From: Anaerolineae bacterium
GTDB lineage: Bacteria > Chloroflexota > Anaerolineae > B4-G1
Direction of reading: 5' to 3'
Length of the DNA stretch: 40,123 bases
Assembly (NCBI GenBank): GCA_030612585.1
Contig: JAUWNP010000020.1
Span: forward strand, 1 to 40,123
Shown here: positions 32,712 through 40,123 of the stretch, piece after piece
How the letters are laid out: every line of letters starts with the position of its first letter
How positions within the stretch are numbered: position 1 is the first letter of the stretch
Program-made: the position numbers and the translations under genes
The notes under the pieces: model-generated
What the model was told of the DNA's origin: nothing
What the model saw: only the letters and a program-made list of their open reading frames with translations
Databases searched by the model: none

Positions 32712-34123
32712 AATCGAAAACGCGAACTCAGATGGTCTTTGTACTCACGTTGGCCCTCACCGACGCAGTGATGGCCAGTGTGGCCTTCTTATTGGCCTAC
32801 TGGATGCGCCGTTGGATTCCCTGGCCAGACGAGGCTCAAGCCATGGGGAGTTTCCCCGACTACTCCGGCATCGTGCTGGTTCACGTCGTGTCCATCCTGG
32901 TGGTGTTCGCTTTCTCCCGTCTGTACCGGCTGGCTCGTATGCCTTCGCGCATTGACGAGTTCTACTCCATTTTTGCATTCACCACGGTGGGCACACTGGT
33001 GGGGGTGGCGATCTCCTCACTGCTTTTCAAAAGCAGCCCCCTGGGATTGGACTACTCGCGGGGGATGATCCTGTATGGCTGGGGGCTCACCGTCGTGTTC
33101 GTCACCGTCGGTCGAGTGGTGCACGCCCAGGTCCGTGCCAGGCTACGGGAGCAGGGCTGGGGGCGCGACAGGGTGCTCATCGTCGGCGCTGGCGATGTGG
33201 GGCGGATGATCTTCCAGAAAATACAATCGAACCCTGGCTTGGGGTACGAAGTGACCGGCTTTGTTGTCACCAATGGCTCGAACGAGGTTCCATTGGGTGC
33301 ACAGATTCTTGGTCACGCCGGGGATCTGTCGCCCATCATTGACGAGCATCGGGTTGATGAGGTCATCATCGCCCTGCCGGAGGCGACGCACCAGGAAATC
33401 CTGATGCTGTTTTCGGAATGTGAGCGGGGCAAGGTGACGATCAAGGTTTTCCCCGACGTGTTTCAGATCATGGCCAGCCAGGTGAGCATCGACGAACTGG
33501 GAGGGCTGCCTTTGCTGACCGTGCGCGATATCGGACTGCGCGGCTGGCGGCGTGTAGCCAAGCGGACTATGGATATCGTTGGGGCGGCCTGCGGGCTGAT
33601 CCTCATCTCACCGCTGATGATGCTGATGGCGCTCTTGGTCAAACTGGACTCGCGCGGCCCGGCGTTCTACGCTCAGGAGCGGATGGGGCTCGACGCCCGG
33701 CTTTTCCAGATGCTGAAGTTCCGCTCTATGCGGCAGGATGCGGAGGTCCGCGGCCCTGGCTGGACGGTAGAGGATGATCCCCGCGTCACGCGGCTGGGAC
33801 GCATTATACGTCGCATCAATGTAGATGAATTGCCCCAATTGATCAACGTGCTGCTGGGGGAGATGAGCCTGGTGGGGCCACGGCCGGAGCGCCCCGTCTA
33901 CGTCGACCAGTTCCGCCGCTCTATCCCGCGCTATATGGAGCGCCACTGGGAGAGGGCTGGTATTACAGGCTGGGCGCAGGTCAACGGGTTGCGAGGCGAT
34001 ACCTCCATCGCCGAGCGGACCAGGTATGACCTGTGGTACATCGAGAACTGGTCGCTGCTTCTGGACGTCAAGATCCTGATCCGCACGTTCTTCAACTTTT
34101 TCAAGTCGCCGAATGCATACTGA
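32708..34123 (+). CDS. polyprenyl glycosylphosphotransferase (WbaP/WcaJ-type)
   Basis: 471 residues. Four or five N-terminal helices, a central CoA-binding-like domain (VLIVGAGDVGRMIFQKI), another helix and the C-terminal bacterial sugar transferase domain: KRTMDIVGAACGLILISP, YAQERMGLDARLFQMLKFRSM, RRINVDELPQLINVLLGEMSLVGPRPE. It loads the first sugar phosphate onto undecaprenyl phosphate to begin exopolysaccharide or O-unit assembly. It starts in the ATGA overlap with the GT2 gene. MITE copy 2 lies just after its stop. Confidence 0.96.
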   Translation: MKSKTRTQMVFVLTLALTDAVMASVAFLLAYWMRRWIPWPDEAQAMGSFPDYSGIVLVHVVSILVVFAFSRLYRLARMPSRIDEFYSIFAFTTVGTLVGVAISSLLFKSSPLGLDYSRGMILYGWGLTVVFVTVGRVVHAQVRARLREQGWGRDRVLIVGAGDVGRMIFQKIQSNPGLGYEVTGFVVTNGSNEVPLGAQILGHAGDLSPIIDEHRVDEVIIALPEATHQEILMLFSECERGKVTIKVFPDVFQIMASQVSIDELGGLPLLTVRDIGLRGWRRVAKRTMDIVGAACGLILISPLMMLMALLVKLDSRGPAFYAQERMGLDARLFQMLKFRSMRQDAEVRGPGWTVEDDPRVTRLGRIIRRINVDELPQLINVLLGEMSLVGPRPERPVYVDQFRRSIPRYMERHWERAGITGWAQVNGLRGDTSIAERTRYDLWYIENWSLLLDVKILIRTFFNFFKSPNAY

Positions 34124-34145
34124 CTCATCAGAGTGCGTGTCAGGG

Positions 34146-34257
34146 GTATCTTCTCAATATTCAGGGGGGGATGACGACTGTAGGGCGGTTTTGCTAACCG
34201 CCGTCCGGTCGGATAGCAAATCCGACCTACACCCGCCCCAAGTTTTTGAGAAGATAC
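34146..34257. mobile_element. 112-bp MITE, copy 2, with 8-bp target duplication
   Basis: Identical to copy 1 at 19283-19394. Flanked on both sides by TGTCAGGG (34138-34145 and 34258-34265). The right-hand duplication contains the stop codon of the 1173-residue gene, so the insertion sits exactly at that gene's end and left its protein intact. Confidence 0.95.
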
Positions 34258-34259
34258 TG

Positions 34260-37200
34260 TCAGGGCAACGTGATGTCATCAGGGAGGATCAGGCGGTCAT
34301 CGGGCAGCCGGTCGCCCACCTCGTCGGTTGCCGGGAGGCGCTGGCTTGTCTCGTCGGGTTCGTACCAGCCGATGGCCAGGTCGTACCGCCCGCCCGGCAC
34401 CCCCTCCAGTGAGAGTAACACCTCGTCGGAGATGACTTCACCCGGAGCCCACAGTCCGGTAGGGTAGGTGAACCCCCGGGGCATCGTATCCACCTGTGCC
34501 ACGGGATGGCCGGTGGCCGGGTCAGCCAGGTGGACGAAGAGCATGTAGTGTCCGTCGGGGACGGCCAGTGCTCGCCAGTGGAGCGTCAGGTGTAGCGCAT
34601 CTCCCTCTCGTTTCAGGTCGTATCCCGCCAGTTCGATCATCTCACCAAAGCGGGCGCCAACTTCCCGCTGCATCGGCGGCAGTTCCCAGATTCGCTCGCG
34701 CTCTCGCACGCGCACCGGCTTTGGGAGTGTGTAGGTGTCCAGCACCGCGCTGCTGGTAGGATCGCGCAGCGTGAGCGAGAGGGTGTAGTCGCCGGGTGGG
34801 GCAGTGGGCGGGATGGCCAGCGCGGCGCGGCCGGCGACCCACGCTCCGACGGGCCAGGTGGTCGGCGGGGAGCCGGGGGCCAACGTTGCGAATGACGAAT
34901 CATGAATTACGAATAACGAGTCTTCAATCGTCTCCAACCACCACTCGGCGACGTAGTCCTTTGAAGGCTGCTCCACGGCCAGCCAATACGCCGTCAGGTG
35001 CAGCGTCTCTCCCTGTTGCACATGCTCCGGCGACTTCATCCGGCTCAGTGCCAGTTCATGCCCAAAGTGGGCGATGATCTGCGCGTCGGGACGCATGGTG
35101 GCCTGATCCAGAGAGATGGGCAAGGTGAACTCCCCCACGCTCTCCCAGGTCATCACGCGGTAAAGGCTCGCGGTGAGGGTGTAGCCGTCACCGGGCGGGA
35201 TGCCTGCCGGGAGTGGGAGGGTGTAACGGTCGTGGATGAGGTGGCCTGGCGGCCATAGGCTGGTGGGCAGGAAGCCGTAGCCGGGTTGGATGTCCAGCCG
35301 CCCCCACTCATTGCCAGCCGGGTCGGTAAGTTGCAGATTGAGCCCGTAGTTGGCGGCGACGGGTCTGGCGGCGGACCAATCGAGCTGTAAATCGAGCCGA
35401 TCAGGCGCGATCTGTGTGGCCTCGGCGGCGTGTAGCCACAGTGCGCCATCGTCGCTGTTCATAGATAGGCTACCCGCAGGTTGTCCTGCAGCCATTTCAC
35501 CTTCGCTCACCCACACCGGCCGCAGGTAGGCCGACCCTGCGCTTTCGTCTTCTCCCTCCAGGCGGATCAGGTGCAGGCCCGGAGTCACGTCTTGAGGGAT
35601 GTGCAGTTCAAGCACTGTGCTGCCCGGCCAAGGGACGGTGGGTAATGGGGTGTCCGGCTGCAATTGAGCGGTGACTGCTGCCACTGCGGGGAGTTCATGC
35701 TGGCGAACCGCTGCCGGCGAGACCAGGCGCAGCGTCGCGCTGGTCCCTCCTTGCCATGCCTCCCAGTCGAGTGTCACGTGCAGCGTGTCCCCAGGGGCAA
35801 GCCGGTCGGTGCTGTAGTGGTAGCCGGTCATTTGCCACCAGTCGAAGTCCACACCGCCGGGGTTATGGTGCAAGTATGGCATGTCCTCGAAGTCCATCGT
35901 CAGGTCGGAGCCGTTGGTGGCGGTGATGCGAGGGCTGAAAGCGACCAGCAGCGCGAGGGAAATGACAAATGACAAATGACAAATGGCAAATGAACGATTC
36001 GAGACTTGAGACTTGAGGTTTGCAATCTGCAATTTGCAATTTGAAATCTGAAAGCACAGCAACAGCAACGCAGTAGCCAATGAAATTCCTTCGGCGATGG
36101 CACGCAGCGGCGTGCGACCCAGCCACATTGCGACCACGTGTCGCCCGGCAGGGATAGTCAGAGTGAGGTAGCCCGAGTCGGGCGCGGGCTTTACCTCGGT
36201 GGGTATGCCGTCCACCGTCGCCCGCCAGCCGGGCCAGTAGTAGAGCGGGAAGGCCACCTCCGCGCCGCCAGCACCGGTTTCCACTGTCCAGGCACGGTGT
36301 ACCGGCTCGTGCGTGGTCTCCTCCACGTCCACCAGTTCTCCGTTGAGCGGAATAGCCTGCGGAAGGGCATCGGGGTTGAAGATGGCTGGGCCGGTGTATG
36401 GACGCGGCACCACCCAGCGGGGCAGGTACTCGTGGCGGATGGTTGAGCCAATGTTGCCGGTGAAAAGTTCGTACAATTGTAGCCGCTCGACGGTGACTTC
36501 CTCGGCGGTGATGGGCAGGTATTCGAGACGCAAGCCGGCCAGTTCCACCACGGCCAGGATGCCTGTCAGAGCGGCGGCGATGGCCCATCCCCGGCGGCGG
36601 AGGGGGGCAACTAGCGCGCCGGTGAACAGCGCGGTGAAGAGTGCCTGGACCGAGAGAAAGCGCCAGGGGAACTGCACCATCGCCAGCAGCGGCAGGTGGT
36701 CCCACAGCGGACGGGAGAGAGGGGTGATGAGCCAGGTACTGAAGGCCAGGCCGAGAATCGCAAATGGTGAATGGCGAATGGCGAATCGCGAACGTGCCCA
36801 TCCGACGATGACGACAAGCACGCCAGCAAGTGCCAGCGCCGCCTGTACCAATCCCATCGCGAAGGGCGGCGGGTCATTGAGCGTGATGGCATAGTCGAAG
36901 ACGATCTTTGGTTGCACCAGGTCGCCTCCGCGGAAGTGGTTGCCGTAGAAGAAGTAGCCGGTAGCCTGGGCGGTCAGTTGGACGTAGCCGGTCTCGCCCA
37001 GGACGGGCAAGGCGGGGATCCAGTACCAGGCCGAGAGTAAAACCCCAATTAACAATGAGACAATGAATAATGAGGCAATGAACAATGGCTTATCAGGCCT
37101 GAAGCGTGAAGAGCGAAGCGTGAAACGTGAAATGTGAAGCGCCATATAGAGCAAGATGAACGGGGAGAAGATGAGGGCAGAGATATTATGGGTGAGGATG

Positions 37201-37781
37201 AGGCCCGCGTAGGCCAGGGCAGGGGGGAGGGTGCGACGGAGTGAGGGACGTGCCGCCAGGTGATCCAGGCCCCACAGGATGAGCGGGTAGAAGGCGAAGG
37301 CGGCGAACTCGGAGAGCGAGTCGCCCCGCACGTAGACGTTGACCAGGTGGAAGGGGGCCAGGGTGTAGGCGGCGGCGGCCAACCATCCGCCAGGCCGGCT
37401 GTGCAGCACCCGCCGTGCCCAGCCGTACATTCCCAGTGCTGCCGCTGCGAAAAAAAGTGTCTGGGTGAGTTTGATGGCGCTAAGGATGTCCAGTCCGGCC
37501 AGGGTGAATCCCGCGGCCAGGTAGTACGGCAGCGCCGCGTAGTAACTGAAGAAGGGGTAGCCCAGACCGTAGGCGGCGTCGGGCATCCAGCGGACTGGAA
37601 AGACGCCCGCACGCAGATTGGCTGCCAGTTGGTGGGTGCGCAGTAGGAGGAAGGGGCTATCGCCGCCCCCTCGGGTGCTCAGTAAGCCGGGACCCCACAG
37701 CGGCCCGGCTGCGATCAGCGCCAAAATGAGGAGCGTCGCCAGAGGCACGACGCTTCCCCAGGCGACGCTCCGTGAGTGCAT
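34260..37781 (-). CDS. large membrane protein, 6-PTPS-related domain
   Basis: 1173 residues; GGAGGT lies 8 bp before the ATG at 37781. The N-terminal half has about 10-12 helices with the pattern of the 6-pyruvoyl-tetrahydropterin-synthase-related membrane domain (VRGDSLSEFAAFAFYPLIL, LAYAGLILTHNISAL), a GT39-like fold suggesting a lipid-linked sugar transferase. The C-terminal half is a large outer beta-rich region; its end (ARLPTGLWAPGE-type, LAIGWYEPD) resembles the truncated gene at 39520. Four in-frame repeat arrays break the chain near residues 214-246, 329-343, 577-608 and 954-964, all lowering complexity but not the frame. Function is inferred from fold only. Confidence 0.85.
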   Translation of the reverse strand: MHSRSVAWGSVVPLATLLILALIAAGPLWGPGLLSTRGGGDSPFLLLRTHQLAANLRAGVFPVRWMPDAAYGLGYPFFSYYAALPYYLAAGFTLAGLDILSAIKLTQTLFFAAAALGMYGWARRVLHSRPGGWLAAAAYTLAPFHLVNVYVRGDSLSEFAAFAFYPLILWGLDHLAARPSLRRTLPPALAYAGLILTHNISALIFSPFILLYMALHISRFTLRSSRFRPDKPLFIASLFIVSLLIGVLLSAWYWIPALPVLGETGYVQLTAQATGYFFYGNHFRGGDLVQPKIVFDYAITLNDPPPFAMGLVQAALALAGVLVVIVGWARSRFAIRHSPFAILGLAFSTWLITPLSRPLWDHLPLLAMVQFPWRFLSVQALFTALFTGALVAPLRRRGWAIAAALTGILAVVELAGLRLEYLPITAEEVTVERLQLYELFTGNIGSTIRHEYLPRWVVPRPYTGPAIFNPDALPQAIPLNGELVDVEETTHEPVHRAWTVETGAGGAEVAFPLYYWPGWRATVDGIPTEVKPAPDSGYLTLTIPAGRHVVAMWLGRTPLRAIAEGISLATALLLLCFQISNCKLQIANLKSQVSNRSFAICHLSFVISLALLVAFSPRITATNGSDLTMDFEDMPYLHHNPGGVDFDWWQMTGYHYSTDRLAPGDTLHVTLDWEAWQGGTSATLRLVSPAAVRQHELPAVAAVTAQLQPDTPLPTVPWPGSTVLELHIPQDVTPGLHLIRLEGEDESAGSAYLRPVWVSEGEMAAGQPAGSLSMNSDDGALWLHAAEATQIAPDRLDLQLDWSAARPVAANYGLNLQLTDPAGNEWGRLDIQPGYGFLPTSLWPPGHLIHDRYTLPLPAGIPPGDGYTLTASLYRVMTWESVGEFTLPISLDQATMRPDAQIIAHFGHELALSRMKSPEHVQQGETLHLTAYWLAVEQPSKDYVAEWWLETIEDSLFVIHDSSFATLAPGSPPTTWPVGAWVAGRAALAIPPTAPPGDYTLSLTLRDPTSSAVLDTYTLPKPVRVRERERIWELPPMQREVGARFGEMIELAGYDLKREGDALHLTLHWRALAVPDGHYMLFVHLADPATGHPVAQVDTMPRGFTYPTGLWAPGEVISDEVLLSLEGVPGGRYDLAIGWYEPDETSQRLPATDEVGDRLPDDRLILPDDITLP
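34889..34921. repeat. in-frame short repeat array 1 of the 1173-residue gene
   Basis: CGAATGACGAATCATGAATT-type units, coding about residues 954-964 (SLFVIHDSSFAT). Confidence 0.7.
35957..36052. repeat. in-frame short repeat array 2 of the 1173-residue gene
   Basis: AAATGACAAATGAC units, then GAGACTTGAGACTTG and TTTGCAATCTGCAATTTGC units, coding about residues 577-608 (ISNCKLQIANLKSQVSN and following). Confidence 0.85.
36753..36795. repeat. in-frame short repeat array 3 of the 1173-residue gene
   Basis: AATGGTGAATGGCGAATGGCG-like units, coding about residues 329-343 (RSRFAIRHSPFAIL). Confidence 0.7.
37045..37140. repeat. in-frame short repeat array 4 of the 1173-residue gene
   Basis: AACAATGAGACAATGAATAA and GAAGCGTGAAGAGCGAAGCG units, coding about residues 214-246 (HISRFTLRSSRFRP, LFIASLFIVSLLI). 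Confidence 0.75.
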
Positions 37782-37782
37782 C

Positions 37783-37887
37783 TCAAAGACCTCCGAGGTT
37801 TCCTTGGCGTGCTCACTTATGCGGCTTCTAGTCGGTCTCTTTTGCCGCGATATACCCGAACCTGAGGTCGAGACCTCGGAGGTTTGA
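37783..37887. repeat. pair of CCTCGGAGGT palindromic repeats
   Basis: Minus-strand copy 37783-37798 is the ribosome site of the 1173-residue gene; plus-strand copy 37874-37887 faces the LysM gene end. The 16-nt form also occurs at 10320-10335. Confidence 0.65.
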
Positions 37888-37892
37888 TGGGC

Positions 37893-39458
37893 TTATATCC
37901 TCCGCCGGTTGAGGGCGAAGATCACTGCTACTCCTATAGCCAGGATGAGCACCAGCACGCCGCTGATCTTGGCGACGGTCGCAAAGACGCTGCTGAAGGT
38001 TGAGCCGCCAGCCGGTTCGTTGTCTCCCTCGCTCGTCGGGGTAGGATCGGTGGTCTCACCGGGGGCTGCCGGGCTCTCGCTCCGCGCGTTGCCGAACTGC
38101 AAGTCCCAACTCGTACCCTCGGAGATGGCCACCGCCCACTCGGCGGGGCCGCTGGGCTCATAGCCTGGCGGTGAGTTCTGGATCACCCGGTAGGCCCCTG
38201 GGGTCAGCCCGGTGAAGCAGTAGGGTTCGCTGATGCCGTCTGAGGTATACCGGGCCACCACGCCGGAGGTATCGGCGACAGTGAACTCCGCGTTGGGCAG
38301 GAGTTCTTCAGTATCCTCGTCTCGGAAGGTATCTCTGCTCCGATCATGATAGGCCAGCACACAGATAGAAGCGCCCCCAGCCACTTCCCCTGTCGCGGAA
38401 GTCGGCTCAGGTGTGGGAGGCGCGGGCAGCGGCGTGGGGGTGGGCGTCTCGCTGGGCAGGGAGATCACCAGTTCCTGGCCTATGCTGATCAAATCGTTGG
38501 GACCGAGGGTACCGGCATTGAGTTCTCGAATCTGATTCACATCTACGCCGTACATCAGCGCGATGCCGAAGAGCGTGTCACCCTCCCCAACGATGTGCAT
38601 CGTCGCACCATCCGGGCGCGGAGTAGGCGTAGCACGTGGCGTGGGGGAAGGACCAGGGGTCGCCGTGGGAGGGGGTGGCGGAGGGGTGTTCGTCGGCGGG
38701 GTGCCAGGTGTGGTCACCACCAGGCTGGTGTCGTCCCAATAGGCATCCTGGTACTTAAAGCCCCACTTGGTCTGGGAGCGCAGGAAGACACATACGCTGC
38801 CTCCCTCCCCCACCTGGGCAGTGACCGGGCCGATGAGGGTATAGTGGTCAGGTGCCAGTTGCTCTGCGCTCCAGATAATGGTCGGCGAAAACGGGTCCGC
38901 GATGCCGTTGGGCTCAATGCCGACCTGGAACCACTGGTTCCAGGGGTCGCCGCAGGAATAGCCCAGGTGTTCGTCGCTGTTGCAACTCCACCCATGGCCA
39001 TGGGCCGAAAACTGCACCGTCGCCCCTGGCTCCAGACCGGTCACGACCTGGTAGATTCCCGTATCCTGGAGCCGGTAGAAGTTAAAGAGCAGCAACGCGT
39101 AGTTGCCGCTGCGGATGCGAGGCAACTCGCCGGTGAACGGGGCCACGTTAGGGATGGTCTTGACCTCGGGCTGGCCATAGTCGCCCCCCTTGCGCCACCA
39201 GGTGATCCATCCCTGCGGAGTGAAGATGTTATCGTGAAAGGTGCCATCGTAGTTCGCGTTGTTTGACCAGTTATCCAGGCACCACCCCGGTTCCGAATCA
39301 GGCCGGCAGGTGATTCCCTCGAATCCAGGGTTCTGCAGCAGGTTTGTTCCTTCCTGTGCGGGCTCCGAGAGATCGGGCGCAGCCAGAGAAAAGACCTGCA
39401 CCGTCCCCAGTAGCACGGCCGCCAGCAGGACACCAGTCAGTATGCGTTTTTGAAGCAT
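37893..39458 (-). CDS. secreted LysM surface protein with C-terminal anchor
   Basis: 521 residues; GAGGGAGGG precedes the ATG by about 5 bp. Signal peptide (about 1-26), a beta-rich domain like a carbohydrate-binding module (about 38-250; LLQNPGFEG opening), a Pro/Thr linker, one LysM domain (about 287-334, peptidoglycan or chitin-type glycan binding), a second Pro/Thr linker, an SdrD B-like repeat (about 355-450; CVLAYHDRSRDTFRDEDTEELLPNAEF), then a low-complexity tail, a membrane helix (about 494-516) and RRRI. The order suggests a wall-bound protein anchored by its C-terminus, as in monoderm cells. Partner unknown; it starts 61 nt after the truncated gene at 39520. Confidence 0.93.
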   Translation of the reverse strand: MLQKRILTGVLLAAVLLGTVQVFSLAAPDLSEPAQEGTNLLQNPGFEGITCRPDSEPGWCLDNWSNNANYDGTFHDNIFTPQGWITWWRKGGDYGQPEVKTIPNVAPFTGELPRIRSGNYALLLFNFYRLQDTGIYQVVTGLEPGATVQFSAHGHGWSCNSDEHLGYSCGDPWNQWFQVGIEPNGIADPFSPTIIWSAEQLAPDHYTLIGPVTAQVGEGGSVCVFLRSQTKWGFKYQDAYWDDTSLVVTTPGTPPTNTPPPPPPTATPGPSPTPRATPTPRPDGATMHIVGEGDTLFGIALMYGVDVNQIRELNAGTLGPNDLISIGQELVISLPSETPTPTPLPAPPTPEPTSATGEVAGGASICVLAYHDRSRDTFRDEDTEELLPNAEFTVADTSGVVARYTSDGISEPYCFTGLTPGAYRVIQNSPPGYEPSGPAEWAVAISEGTSWDLQFGNARSESPAAPGETTDPTPTSEGDNEPAGGSTFSSVFATVAKISGVLVLILAIGVAVIFALNRRRI

Positions 39459-39519
39459 CAGTTCCCTCCCTCAGACAGATTTGCGCTCGAAGAGTTAACA
39501 GTGGAACGACGCGCATTAT

Positions 39520-40071
39520 TCATTGATTGGGTAGCACCAACTCGTCTCCTAACGGCTCCCCGGATGGGGTCACTACCTCTAGACGCTCCATCGTCGGCCA
39601 GACGTAGAGGCCCACGACGAGTTGGGGCTTGCCTTTCCATTTTTTTGGTGGTTCCAGCACGTGGGTATCCACGACCACATCCCCGCTGCGCCACAACCTG
39701 GTGGGGTAGTACCCCTCGGCTGGCTCTCCATCCTTCTGATCTACCACCCGCTCACCGTCGCGCAGGTGGACGAAGACGGTGTAATTCTCCAGGGGGGGGG
39801 CCAGCGCCTCCCACTCTAACCGTACTCGCCATTCCTGGTCGCTGACCTCGACTGCGTAGTCGGTCAGTGCGATCTGGCCTCCAAAGTGAGCCAGGTGACC
39901 CGCCGGCCGTGTCGCTCTTGGATCGGCGACGTAGGCGACGTAGGCTGTGTAAGCGGCATCCTCCAGGTCGCCCCGCGCCAGCGGCCCCGCGTGTGCCTCG
40001 ATGCGTGCGTTGCGCGGCAGCAGGTCCAGGTGGTGCTCCACCCCATCGTAGGGCCAGAGCAGGAGCAATGT
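39520..40071 (-). CDS. C-terminal fragment of a paralogue of the 1173-residue membrane protein
   Basis: The frame stays open into the GC homopolymer at the right edge, so the N-terminus is missing. The visible 183 residues form a beta-rich outer domain with LENYTVFVHLRD, YYPTRLWRSGDVVVDTHVLEPP and LVVGLYVWPTMERLEV, matching the order of the last 180 residues of the 1173-residue protein (GHYMLFVHLAD, TYPTGLWAPGEVISDEV, LAIGWYEPDETSQRL). Likely the end of a similar large membrane protein. First residues near 40068 are unreliable because of the adjoining artefact. Confidence 0.75.
   Translation of the reverse strand, partial: TLLLLWPYDGVEHHLDLLPRNARIEAHAGPLARGDLEDAAYTAYVAYVADPRATRPAGHLAHFGGQIALTDYAVEVSDQEWRVRLEWEALAPPLENYTVFVHLRDGERVVDQKDGEPAEGYYPTRLWRSGDVVVDTHVLEPPKKWKGKPQLVVGLYVWPTMERLEVVTPSGEPLGDELVLPNQ

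Positions 40072-40123
<52 letters not shown>

Overview
The window looks like chromosomal DNA from a Chloroflexota bacterium, probably Anaerolineae-like. This is an inference from gene style: a monoderm-type surface protein, a Gram-positive-type SOS box, a T-box on a threonine operon, and many short repeats inside and between genes. No rRNA, tRNA or ribosomal protein gene is present to test it. The right edge ends in 23 C followed by 29 G, which is almost certainly a sequencing or assembly artefact at a contig end.

Layout. 1-2.5 kb: 3' part of a NACHT NTPase fused to a formylglycine-generating-enzyme (FGE)-like domain, whose extreme C-terminus looks like a diversity-generating-retroelement (DGR) variable region. 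2.7-3.8 kb: an inverted-repeat-bounded cassette carrying a double-domain GxxExxY protein. 3.9-7.7 kb: a secreted SGNH hydrolase downstream of uvrA, which has an SOS box on its promoter and an in-frame palindromic insertion. 8-11.7 kb: a rightward group (small unknown protein, AlbA_2/ATPase regulator, metallo-beta-lactamase-fold hydrolase, neutral-ceramidase-like protein). 11.7-15.4 kb: an ABC exporter locus, apparently lower in GC, in which one permease is fused to a PrsW-type intramembrane protease. 15.4-19.2 kb: an FAH-family hydrolase and a Ser/Thr kinase with three Ig-like repeats and an FGE domain. 19.3 kb and 34.2 kb: two identical 112-bp MITEs with 8-bp target duplications.

19.5-27.9 kb is amino-acid biosynthesis on the minus strand: thrC on its own promoter, and a T-box-controlled operon hom-lysC-asd continuing into a sugar-nucleotide epimerase, a GNAT acetyltransferase and a HAD-like protein. 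Together the first four enzymes take aspartate to threonine, apart from homoserine kinase, which is not in the window. The T-box specifier reads ACC (Thr) by my alignment, matching that role.

28-40 kb is mostly envelope and glycan genes: a minus-strand operon rpiB, GT4 glycosyltransferase, membrane protein and methyltransferase with a Trm112-like tail; a divergent pair of GT2 glycosyltransferase and polyprenyl glycosylphosphotransferase; a 1173-residue membrane protein; a LysM surface protein; and a truncated paralogue of the membrane protein's C-terminus.

The most striking genome-level theme is repeats that live inside genes. uvrA, hom, the GT4 gene, the GT2 gene and the 1173-residue gene all carry in-frame repeat insertions, and at least three genes (uvrA, the ABC ATPase, the HAD-like gene) take their stop codon from a short tandem repeat array.
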